Shown here: in pieces, positions 16,488 through 23,664 of the stretch | How the letters are laid out: each line of letters starts with the position of its first letter | Position numbering within the stretch: position 1 is the stretch's first letter | DNA from: Prevotella sp. | GTDB lineage: Bacteria; Bacteroidota; Bacteroidia; Bacteroidales; Bacteroidaceae | Assembly (NCBI GenBank): GCA_017847725.1 | Contig: JAGAXW010000026.1 | Coordinates: 1 to 51,180 of the forward strand | Direction of reading: 5' to 3' | DNA length: 51,180 nucleotides | Position numbers and translations under genes: made by a program | Notes under the pieces: generated by a model | Seen by the model: only the letters and a program-made list of their open reading frames with translations | Database searches by the model: none | Told to the model about the DNA's origin: nothing

Positions 16488-17902
16488 ATGCCTGTCCGCA
16501 CAAATTCTTCAAACTGACCTTGATAGCCGTTGAACACGTTGATGTCGACAGGACCTGTGATGCCTGTGACATGACCGTCTGGGGATAGCTGCCAGAACAC
16601 GAGTCTGACGTCGGGCCGGTACTGGCCGTAGCGGGCTATCCAGATGTTGTACTTCTGCTTGATGTCTGTCGCCCTTCTCATGTGGCGGTTGACAAACATC
16701 TGGCTGACGTACAGAATGGGACGCTTGCCGGTGTGGTGCTCGACCTGTTGCAGGAAGATGCGGATGCGTCGCATCAGCTCGTCGTCGCCACCTATTTTCT
16801 TGATTTGTGCTTCGCTGGGCTCGACGTCGAGCACGGGCGGGAAGTCGCTGCCGCGTATGATGGAGTGCCGCAGGAAGTAGGCGGCCTGGGCGGCTGCTGT
16901 CGACTTCAAGGAGAAGAAGTGGTACGCCCCGACGTGGATGCCGTGCTTGTGCGCCTTGCGATAGTCTGCTGCGAAATATCGGTTCCGGATGGTGGTCCCC
17001 TCGGTAGCCTTGATATAGACGAAAGACACTGGAAAGGTGCGCCCGTCCGTCGGGTGGCGCTTGCCCAAAGAGGTGATGCGCAGCTGGTGCCAGTGGATGC
17101 CATAGCGCCTGCGTCCTTTCTCGTGCTGGTGGCGCGAGATGTCGATGCCGTAGATGCGCTCGGCGGTATACTTCATCTTCTCTCCAAGGTAGTTCCCCAT
17201 CTTCCATTCGCCAATGCGCAACTGGTGGTCGGGCGACGAGTCGAACCCGAAGCCGTTCATGCGGTCGTCGTACCAGAATCCGTCTTTGTGGCATCCGTCC
17301 CATTCGTCCATGATGCCCTGACCGCATGCCTGATAGTAGGCATCCATCTGTCCGCGGTATATACCGGTGGAGTCGATGCGGATGGCTGTGACCACCGTGT
17401 CGGCGTCAAAGAGTGCAGAAACGATACGCCCCTTGTAGTCGCGCACGATGCCGTGCCCCTTCAGCGGCCCCATGGTGAAGTGCCCTGCCTTCCAGTGGCC
17501 GCCCATGGTCTTGACGGCTATCATGGGGCGCTTGCTGGCTGGAATGTAGCGACGCTCGGCGGGCTTGGCAGTCTGGACCGTGCAGTTTGCCGCATACTTC
17601 AGCCGGCGGTATTCTTCCTGAAGTCTGCTGTTGTAGCGAGCCACCAGGGGGTAGCCGTCGTCGGTGACGTTATGCACGCGGAGGTAGTAGTCCATCTCCT
17701 CTATCTCCTTCTCTACATAGTGCAGGGCAGATTGTATGCTGTCTGGGTCGACTGGCTTGCAGTAGCGAATCTCAAGCTTGTCGGCGATGTGCGGGGCGAC
17801 GAACGGCTGGTAGGGGGTGAACGGACTGAGCGGGAAGAGCACCACCACCATCACCAGTATGAGAAGGTCAGTGAAACTGGCTATCGAGTGCAACTTCCTC
17901 AT
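16478..17902 (-). CDS. MORN-like repeats fused to a GH25 lysozyme domain
   Basis: A 474-residue protein anchored by an N-terminal hydrophobic helix (LLILVMVVVLFPLSPF, about residues 13-28). Residues about 130-245 contain MORN-like repeats (GHWKAGHFTMGPLKGHGIV, YRGQMDAYYQACGQGIM, KDGFWYDDRMNGFGF). From about residue 250 a GH25 (Cellosyl-type) muramidase domain follows: YGIDISRHQHEKG with the first Asp, FVYIKATEGTTI, GIHVGAYHFFSL and PPVLDVEPSEAQ with the DxE pair, then VFWQLSPDG. It probably cuts glycan strands outside the cytoplasmic membrane. Its start overlaps the nudC stop by 4 bases. The MORN-GH25 combination is the unusual part. Confidence 0.85.
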   Translation of the reverse strand: MRKLHSIASFTDLLILVMVVVLFPLSPFTPYQPFVAPHIADKLEIRYCKPVDPDSIQSALHYVEKEIEEMDYYLRVHNVTDDGYPLVARYNSRLQEEYRRLKYAANCTVQTAKPAERRYIPASKRPMIAVKTMGGHWKAGHFTMGPLKGHGIVRDYKGRIVSALFDADTVVTAIRIDSTGIYRGQMDAYYQACGQGIMDEWDGCHKDGFWYDDRMNGFGFDSSPDHQLRIGEWKMGNYLGEKMKYTAERIYGIDISRHQHEKGRRRYGIHWHQLRITSLGKRHPTDGRTFPVSFVYIKATEGTTIRNRYFAADYRKAHKHGIHVGAYHFFSLKSTAAAQAAYFLRHSIIRGSDFPPVLDVEPSEAQIKKIGGDDELMRRIRIFLQQVEHHTGKRPILYVSQMFVNRHMRRATDIKQKYNIWIARYGQYRPDVRLVFWQLSPDGHVTGITGPVDINVFNGYQGQFEEFVRTGIHK

Positions 17903-18651
17903 CGAGGCGCCTCCTCTTCCAGCCAGTAATCTATGAGCTGGCGGGCGATGCTTAGTTTCTCGGGGATATGGGGGAGGTGGTCTTTGTCAAACCAGGCACC
18001 CTTCGACAGCTCCGAGCGCTGCAGGTGTAGGCGCCCGCTGTCATAGTCGGCAGTGAATCCAACCATCAGTCCACAGGGATAGGGCCATGGCTGAGAACCA
18101 AAGTAGCGCAGATTGGTAATGTGCAGGCCAGTCTCCTCCATCACTTCGCGGCGGACAGCCTCTTCCAGCGTCTCGCCAGTTTCTACGAAGCCCGCCACCA
18201 GACCATAGAAGTCGCTGCGGAAATTCTTGGCATGTACCAGCAGCACTTCGTGTCCTTTGCGGATGAGCACGATGATGGCGATAGCCAGTTGTGGCCATAT
18301 CTCCTTGCCACAGTGCTCGCATTTCTTGGAAATGTCAGTGTCGAAGCGCATGGGACCGCCGCAGACGCCACAGAACTTTGTGTTCTGGTCCCAATACAGC
18401 AGTTCCTGACACTTGCCGGCTCTCAGGTAATCGTCGTGTGAAAGTTTGTAATAACTTTGCCTGAGTGGGCACATCTCATAACGCGAGTCGGGCGAGTCGA
18501 TGGGCTGGTCGATGCGGTAGGCCCGGTCGCCATCGACGTTCATGACGGTGGTCCATGGCTTTAGGGCCACGGGCGGCTCAATGGGAATCTGATAGCCGTC
18601 GGACGTGTGTTCCAAAACGATATCACTCTGGCAGAATACAAAATATTTCAT
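17899..18651 (-). CDS. nudC: NADH pyrophosphatase / NAD-cap hydrolase (NudC-type Nudix)
   Basis: A 250-residue Nudix enzyme that splits NAD(H) to NMN(H) and AMP and can remove NAD caps from RNA. Seen: a zinc ribbon, FCGVCGGPMRF then KKCEHCGKEIW near residues 105-130; the Nudix box from GFVETGETLEEAV to REVMEETGL near residue 170, a complete GX5EX7REUXEEXGU match; and SQPWPYPCGLM, close to the NudC motif SQPWPFPxS. The ATG at 18651 is chosen because the longer frame runs into the upstream gene. It lies 16 bases after a 5'-nucleotidase, whose activity could act on its NMN/AMP products, and overlaps the GH25 start. Confidence 0.9.
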   Translation of the reverse strand: MKYFVFCQSDIVLEHTSDGYQIPIEPPVALKPWTTVMNVDGDRAYRIDQPIDSPDSRYEMCPLRQSYYKLSHDDYLRAGKCQELLYWDQNTKFCGVCGGPMRFDTDISKKCEHCGKEIWPQLAIAIIVLIRKGHEVLLVHAKNFRSDFYGLVAGFVETGETLEEAVRREVMEETGLHITNLRYFGSQPWPYPCGLMVGFTADYDSGRLHLQRSELSKGAWFDKDHLPHIPEKLSIARQLIDYWLEEEAPR

Positions 18652-18667
18652 GGGTATAGGGCTGTTC

Positions 18668-20392
18668 TTATCTTTCCTTGAAAATGAGTTTACGGTCGCG
18701 GTCGAGGGCAGGGCGTGCCCATTCTTCGGGAATGAAGCGCCAGTTGTTGTAGGCGCGCGCCTTGACATGCTGCTCGCGCTCGATTTTACGGGTTAGGTAG
18801 TAGCGCTGGTCGCGCTCGCTGATGGAGAGGATACGCGAGGGTATGCTGTCCATCGGGATGCCTGCCCCCCGCACCAGTAGCTCGCCGCCGCCGTTGCCGC
18901 GGTAGCTGTTCATGGCCACTACGTACCATTTGTCTTCCTCGAAAGGACGACCGTCGGAGAACTGAAGGATGTGCACCTTCTGACCGTCGGGCTGGGTGAC
19001 GTCAACCTCATAGTCGATACCGACAGCCGTGTCGAAATTGAAGGTCAGGTTCTTAAATCCCATCCGCTGCTGGTCGTTCCAGGAATGGTCTGTAAGTTGC
19101 ATGATGTGGTCGTCGGGAGACTTCATGGTATTTACCCACAAATCGTATGACATCTCCAGATGGCGACGAATCTCATCGCCCCTCATGCGGAGCGTGTAAA
19201 TCTGGTTTTCGTAACGGTAAAGCTTGAACATGTCGCTCATGTAGACAGGGCCTGCTTTTATCTCTGTGTCAAACTGCAGCGGCGCATTAAAGGAAAGGTC
19301 GGCGCCTGTCTCCTCCAGTTGCAACTCATGGATGTAGTCGCAGAAGGCGGAAGGTCCGAAGAATGCGTCGCGCGAGCTAACCGTATTCTCGAAGTAGCTG
19401 ATTTGGCGCTCCACATATTGGCGTATGCTGTCGGCTTGCGTCTTGAAGTGGGCGACAAACTCCTCGTCGACGGCCTCGTCGGTCACATCGACAATCTCGC
19501 CCCGCTTCTCAATGACCCTTGTCTTGCCTCTGCCGACCCTTAACTTCAACGTGGCCTGTGCTACCTTGACGGCGTTGCACGACGGGTCGAGGCAGAGCAC
19601 ACCCTTGACGTTCTGGCGCTTCTCAGTATGGTCGTGGCCGAAGAAGATGACGTCGAAGCCTTCTACCTGTTCTGCCACTTTGCGGGTGGCATCCTCATCA
19701 TACTGGTCGGTATGGATGCCACCATCCCAACCGCTGTGGAAGAGGCCAATCACGACATCGGCCTGCTCCTTCTCACGTAGTATCTTTACCCATCGTTTGG
19801 CGCAGCCCACCATCTCCTCAAAACGCATGCCACTCCACAGCGACTGGTGGAGCCAGTTGGGAATAGCTGGCGTGAGCATGCCTAACACGGCGATGCGTAC
19901 ACCGTCGCGCTCCAGCAGGAGATAGGGCTCTACATAGGGTTTGCCGCTCTTCAGGTCGATGATGTTGGCGCCCAATGTGGGACACTTCAATTCGCGAATC
20001 CATTTGTCGTAGACGGCATGGCCCGTCTCTACGTCGTGGTTGCCGAATACTTGCGCGTCGTAGCCAAGGTAATTAACAACTTCGGCGGCGACGTTGGGCT
20101 CGGCAGTGTTGACGAAATTGGTATAATAGCATGTGGGCTGTCCCTGCAGGATGTCTCCGTTGTCGAGCAGAATGAGATTCTTGCCGAACTGCTTTCGCTG
20201 GCGTTTGACATAGGTGCTGACACGGGCCATGGTGCCACGCATGGGCCTGCGCTCGATGAAGTCGTAAGGGAAAAAGGCTCCATGTACGTCGCTGGTCTCT
20301 ATGAGCCGAAGTGTGACAGTCTTACTCTCTTGTGCTATCATTGTTGTTGTAAAGCATAATAATGCCAGAATGGAAAGTGTGGTTTTCTTCAT
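18668..20392 (-). CDS. Secreted 5'-nucleotidase / 2',3'-cyclic phosphodiesterase
   Basis: A 574-residue periplasmic metallophosphoesterase. Signal peptide MKKTTLSILALLCFTTTMIAQ. Metal-binding motifs: LIETSDVHGAFFP (DxH) near residue 31, LLDNGDILQGQ near residue 75, FGNHDVE (GNHD) near residue 117 and FFGHDHTEK (GHDH) near residue 255. From about residue 340 comes the C-terminal 5'-nucleotidase domain (MSDMFKLYRYENQIY, AMNSYRGNGGGELL) that binds the nucleoside. It releases phosphate from nucleotides, fitting a salvage role with the downstream nudC. The ATG at 20392 begins 5 bases after a -7 box, so the mRNA is probably leaderless. Confidence 0.9.
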   Translation of the reverse strand: MKKTTLSILALLCFTTTMIAQESKTVTLRLIETSDVHGAFFPYDFIERRPMRGTMARVSTYVKRQRKQFGKNLILLDNGDILQGQPTCYYTNFVNTAEPNVAAEVVNYLGYDAQVFGNHDVETGHAVYDKWIRELKCPTLGANIIDLKSGKPYVEPYLLLERDGVRIAVLGMLTPAIPNWLHQSLWSGMRFEEMVGCAKRWVKILREKEQADVVIGLFHSGWDGGIHTDQYDEDATRKVAEQVEGFDVIFFGHDHTEKRQNVKGVLCLDPSCNAVKVAQATLKLRVGRGKTRVIEKRGEIVDVTDEAVDEEFVAHFKTQADSIRQYVERQISYFENTVSSRDAFFGPSAFCDYIHELQLEETGADLSFNAPLQFDTEIKAGPVYMSDMFKLYRYENQIYTLRMRGDEIRRHLEMSYDLWVNTMKSPDDHIMQLTDHSWNDQQRMGFKNLTFNFDTAVGIDYEVDVTQPDGQKVHILQFSDGRPFEEDKWYVVAMNSYRGNGGGELLVRGAGIPMDSIPSRILSISERDQRYYLTRKIEREQHVKARAYNNWRFIPEEWARPALDRDRKLIFKER

Positions 20393-20397
20393 ACTTG

Positions 20398-20405
20398 CAA
20401 AGGTA
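20398..20405 (-). promoter_or_regulatory. -7 promoter element of the nucleotidase operon
   Basis: TACCTTTG on the minus strand ends 5 bases before the ATG at 20392. A degenerate -33 element (CTTG/TTGC) lies about 20 bases upstream. The start point would fall at or next to the start codon. Confidence 0.6.
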
Positions 20406-20500
20406 AAATTATTTTTTGAATTGTGCAAGTTGTTAGGCACGCTTTTTGCTGCTTTGGTTAAAGAAAAGAAGTAGAATTTAAAAATAAGGAGGAGCAGAAT

Positions 20501-21133
20501 ATGGCATTTATTGATTATTATAAAATCCTAGGCGTCGACAAATCCATCCCTCAAAAGGATGTGAAGCGGGCATATCTGAAGCGTGCAAAGCAGTTTCATC
20601 CGGATTTGCATCCGGACGACCCCAAAGCGAAGGCTAAGTTCCAGGCGCTGACGGAGGCTTACGATGTGATAGGTGACCCTGAAAAGCGTGCCAAATATGA
20701 CAAATATGGCGAACAGTGGCGTCAGGCTGACGCTTACGAGCGGGCTGGAGGATCTCCGTACGGTGGTTTCGGCGGTCAGGGCGGAAATCCCTTCGAGGGC
20801 TTCGACTTCTCGTCATTTTCTGGAGGTGGCGGATTCTCATCGTTCTTCCAGGACCTGTTCGGCGGAAATTCTTATCGGCGACAACCTGCAAATACGGAGG
20901 CAACAGTTACCATCGACCTCTATACGGCACTGCTGGGTGGCGATATCATGGTGACAACGGGAACCGGCGACCGACTGAAACTGAAGGTGAAACCAGAGAC
21001 ACAGCCAGGAACAAAGGTGCGCCTGCGTGGAAAAGGCAGAGGAGGGACAGACCTTATTCTGACCTATCAGGTAAAGCTGCCGACGAGGTTGACAGACCGA
21101 CAAAAGCAATTGTTAAGAGAGATGCAAGGTTAA
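20501..21133 (+). CDS. Short CbpA-like DnaJ co-chaperone
   Basis: A 210-residue J-domain protein. The J domain fills residues 4-70 (DYYKILGVDKSIPQKDVKRA, KQFHPDLHPDD with the HPD tripeptide that stimulates DnaK, YDVIGDPEKRAKYDKYG). A Gly/Phe-rich linker follows (GGFGGQGGNPFEGFDF, residues about 80-125). The substrate-binding part is short: only about 75 residues (ATVTIDLYTALLGGDIMV through LILTYQVKLP), roughly one beta-domain instead of the two in CbpA, and there is no zinc-finger. The coding end forms half of an inverted repeat shared with kdsB. No MerR-like CbpM gene is nearby. Confidence 0.88.
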   Translation: MAFIDYYKILGVDKSIPQKDVKRAYLKRAKQFHPDLHPDDPKAKAKFQALTEAYDVIGDPEKRAKYDKYGEQWRQADAYERAGGSPYGGFGGQGGNPFEGFDFSSFSGGGGFSSFFQDLFGGNSYRRQPANTEATVTIDLYTALLGGDIMVTTGTGDRLKLKVKPETQPGTKVRLRGKGRGGTDLILTYQVKLPTRLTDRQKQLLREMQG

Positions 21134-21152
21134 CGACCCTGCATCTCTCTTA
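21114..21152. terminator. Bidirectional hairpin made of the 3' ends of dnaJ and kdsB
   Basis: A perfect 13-bp stem (21114-21126 with 21140-21152, TAAGAGAGATGCA) holds both stop codons in its loop. There is no long T-run on either strand, but the strength and symmetry fit a two-way transcription terminator lying wholly in or beside coding sequence. Confidence 0.6.
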
Positions 21153-21879
21153 GGAAAATCTCAGCTCTGTGCAAGTCTTCTGGCGTATCAATGCCGACTG
21201 TCTCCACATCAGTGAGTCCCACGCGGATGCGGTAGCCGTTCTCCAGCCAGCGCAGCTGTTCCAGACTTTCTACCTTCTCTAACGGTGACTGTGGCAACTG
21301 TGTTATCTCGCGCAAAACCTCTCGACGGTAGGCGTACAGTCCGAGGTGCTTGAGGTATGGGAAATGCTGCAGCCACTCGCTCTGTTCCCGACCTCTGACA
21401 TGGGGGATGACAGAACGGCTGAAATAGAGGGCAAACCCGCGGCGGTCCAGCACAATCTTGGGAGAATTAGGATTCATGACCGCCTCCATGTCTTCAAAGT
21501 GTTTTCCTATTGTACCTATTTGTGTCTCTGAATTGTCAAATAGCTTTATTAAAGTTTCTAATTGACTTTTCTGTACAAAGGGCTCGTCGCCTTGGATGTT
21601 GATAATGACATCAGCGTCGGTGCCAATTGTCTCAGCGGCTTCCTCGATGCGGTCGGTGCCGCTCTTGTGGTCGCTACGGGTCATGACAGCCCGGCCGCCA
21701 AACTGAACGACGGTGTTATAGATGCGCTCGTCGTCAGTGGCCACGTAGGCTTCTTCCAACACAGCCGTGGCTTGTTCGTAGACTCGTTGTATGACCGTCT
21801 TTCCTCCCAAAAGGGCCAGGGGCTTACCCGGAAATCGTGTGGAGGCATAACGGGCAGGTATGATTCCAATGAATTTCAT
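21130..21879 (-). CDS. kdsB: 3-deoxy-manno-octulosonate cytidylyltransferase
   Basis: A 249-residue CMP-Kdo synthetase, activating Kdo with CTP for lipopolysaccharide core synthesis in the cytoplasm. Signature IIPARYASTRFPGKPLALL at residues 6-24 (nucleotide loop), VYVATDDERIYNTV-like block (EAYVATDDERIY) near residue 45, RSDHKSGTDRIEEA near residue 73, NIQGDEPFVQ near residue 95 and IGLTDVETVGIDTPEDL-type C-terminus (RVGLTDVETVGIDTPEDL). Convergent with dnaJ, overlapping it by 4 bases. A promoter with perfect spacing lies just upstream (21899-21930). Confidence 0.95.
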   Translation of the reverse strand: MKFIGIIPARYASTRFPGKPLALLGGKTVIQRVYEQATAVLEEAYVATDDERIYNTVVQFGGRAVMTRSDHKSGTDRIEEAAETIGTDADVIINIQGDEPFVQKSQLETLIKLFDNSETQIGTIGKHFEDMEAVMNPNSPKIVLDRRGFALYFSRSVIPHVRGREQSEWLQHFPYLKHLGLYAYRREVLREITQLPQSPLEKVESLEQLRWLENGYRIRVGLTDVETVGIDTPEDLHRAEIFLREMQGR

Positions 21880-21898
21880 TTTTTATGGTATTTGCGCA

Positions 21899-21930
21899 CA
21901 AAGATACTGTAAATTCGGTAAAATGCCAAA
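21899..21930 (-). promoter_or_regulatory. Promoter of kdsB
   Basis: Minus strand: TTTG at 21930-21927, 20 bases, TATCTTTG at 21906-21899, then 19 bases to the ATG. It is a near-copy of the HIT operon promoter. Confidence 0.7.
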
Positions 21931-22005
21931 TAATATGCAGACTTTTGTGCTCACATTTTATTTTCGCTATAATTGGACAAAGTTAGTGAATAATTTATAA
22001 AACGC

Positions 22006-22036
22006 TTTGTGGTATCAATTTTTTTTAATACCTTTG
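22006..22036 (+). promoter_or_regulatory. Promoter of the secreted MORN protein
   Basis: TTTG at 22006-22009 and TACCTTTG at 22029-22036 with a 19-base gap, a full consensus match, 20 bases before the ATG at 22057. Confidence 0.7.
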
Positions 22037-22056
22037 TGAGGTTGAATCTAAAATGA

Positions 22057-23181
22057 ATGAGTATGCTGACTCGATATATTGTCCTGATAATTTCTGTATT
22101 CTTCAGTTTCTCGGCGAGTGCCCAGAAGATTACCCTCGGTTCTTGTAAGACCAGGGATGGGGGTGACTATAAAGGAGAAATGCAGAGTGGTAAGCCCCAA
22201 GGAAAAGGTAAGACAACGTGGAAGAACGGTGATTGGTATGAAGGCCAGTATGAGAAAGGCCGGCGCCAAGGCTATGGTATTTATTCCTTCCACGATGGTG
22301 AACGTTATGAAGGAGAATGGTTTCAGGACCAGCAGCATGGACGCGGTACTTATTACTTCATCAACAATAACAAATATGAAGGCCTGTGGTATCGTGACTA
22401 TCAGCAGGGGCATGGAGTCATGTATTACTACAACGGAGACAAGTATGACGGCGGATGGCGTCAGGACAAGCGTCAGGGCAAGGGTCTGTACACATTTAAA
22501 GAAGGTGCTTGGTATAATGGCGAATGGTCAGGCGACGAAAAAAATGGTACTGGCAAATATCACTGGGCCGACGGTTCAAGTTATGAGGGGCAATGGAAGG
22601 ATAATCAGCGCTCAGGCAAGGGTACTTTCAAATATGCTTCCGGTGACATGTATGTAGGCCATTGGCAATCTGATGTCCAGCATGGTAAGGGAATTTACAA
22701 ATTCCAAAATGGAGACACTTATGAGGGCGACTATGTACAAGGTGAGCGTACGGGACAGGGCATCTTTCATTATGCTAACGGCGATAAGTATACAGGTCAG
22801 TTCTATAAGGGATATAAACAAGGTCAAGGCACTCTTGTCTGGAAAAACGGGAACAGCTATACAGGCGAGTGGAAGGCCGATAAGCCCAATGGCCGTGGCA
22901 AGTTGCAGATGAAGAACGGCGATGTCTTTGAAGGTCAGTTTAAAGACGGGAAAATACACGGAGAGGGTGTCGCTCGTTACGCCGATGGGTCAAAGTTTAA
23001 AGGGCATTTCCAGCAGGGCCGTCGGCATGGACCCGCTATAGAAGAAGATAAGGAGGGTAAGCGATTTGAAGGGACTTATTCCGACGACCGCAGGGATGGC
23101 CCCTTTGTGGAAAAAGACAGAAACGGCAATGTCATAGCAGAAGGTGTATATGTGCGTGGCCGTCGACAGAACAAAAATTAA
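22057..23181 (+). CDS. Secreted MORN-repeat protein (14 repeats)
   Basis: A 374-residue exported protein made almost wholly of MORN repeats. Signal peptide LTRYIVLIISVFFSFSASAQ; starts at 22057 or two codons later are equally possible. From about residue 38 to 360 there are 14 units of exactly 23 residues, e.g. YEGQYEKGRRQGYGIYSF then HDGER, and YTGEWKADKPNGRGKLQM. The last two units are degenerate. MORN units form a beta-hairpin ladder that can bind proteins or lipids; in bacteria roles are mostly unknown. Downstream genes (YhcH-type, GlgB) follow on the same strand after 31 and 5 bases, so this may head their transcript. No enzyme domain is present. Confidence 0.9.
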   Translation: MSMLTRYIVLIISVFFSFSASAQKITLGSCKTRDGGDYKGEMQSGKPQGKGKTTWKNGDWYEGQYEKGRRQGYGIYSFHDGERYEGEWFQDQQHGRGTYYFINNNKYEGLWYRDYQQGHGVMYYYNGDKYDGGWRQDKRQGKGLYTFKEGAWYNGEWSGDEKNGTGKYHWADGSSYEGQWKDNQRSGKGTFKYASGDMYVGHWQSDVQHGKGIYKFQNGDTYEGDYVQGERTGQGIFHYANGDKYTGQFYKGYKQGQGTLVWKNGNSYTGEWKADKPNGRGKLQMKNGDVFEGQFKDGKIHGEGVARYADGSKFKGHFQQGRRHGPAIEEDKEGKRFEGTYSDDRRDGPFVEKDRNGNVIAEGVYVRGRRQNKN

Positions 23182-23212
23182 GTTTAACTAATACATAAAA
23201 TTCAAAAGCATT

Positions 23213-23659
23213 ATGATTATCGACACTTTAGAAAATCTGAAAAAGTACGAGTCACTGAACCCGTTGTTCCCCAAAGTAGTAGCCTTTCTTGAGGCAAACA
23301 ACCTCAACGAACTCGAGGCAGGTAAGCATGAGATAGAGGGCAAGGACCTCTTTGTCAATGTGCAGATGGCCAAGGGCAAGACTCCCGATGAGGCCGTCAT
23401 AGAGACACATGACAAGATGATAGATATCCAGATACCGCTTTCGGCTGCAGAGACTTTTGGCTATACGCCACGAGAGGCTTTGCCTGCCGCTGAATACAAT
23501 GCAGAGAAAGACATCACCAAGATTCCCGGATTGGCAGCACAGAGCTATGTGACGGCTCAGCCAGGTTCTTTCTGTATCTTCTTCCCGCAAGATGGGCATG
23601 CTCCCTGTATTGCCAGCGTTCCTGAAATCAAAAAGGCTATATTCAAGGTTAAAGCATAG
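23213..23659 (+). CDS. YhcH/YjgK/YiaL family protein
   Basis: A 148-residue small cupin-fold protein, also known as DUF386 (relatives include EbgC and NanQ). Seen: AGKHEIEGKDLFVNVQ near residue 38, ETHDKMIDIQIPLSAAETFGY near residue 63 in adjoining pieces, and FCIFFPQDGHAPCIA near residue 122 with putative metal-binding His and Asp. Members influence sugar or sialic acid metabolism, probably as anomerase or accessory proteins. It lies 5 bases before the branching enzyme gene, so co-expression with glycogen metabolism is likely, which is an inference from context. Confidence 0.88.
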   Translation: MIIDTLENLKKYESLNPLFPKVVAFLEANNLNELEAGKHEIEGKDLFVNVQMAKGKTPDEAVIETHDKMIDIQIPLSAAETFGYTPREALPAAEYNAEKDITKIPGLAAQSYVTAQPGSFCIFFPQDGHAPCIASVPEIKKAIFKVKA

Positions 23660-23664
23660 GCTCT

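Noticed and set aside
16682-17929. Plus-strand open frame of 415 codons opposite the GH25 gene
   Set aside because: Opposite strand carries complete GH25 motifs; the plus frame has none.
22150-23130. DNA tandem repeat array
   Set aside because: The periodicity (69 bases) is that of 23-residue MORN units; DNA copies are divergent, so selection is on protein.
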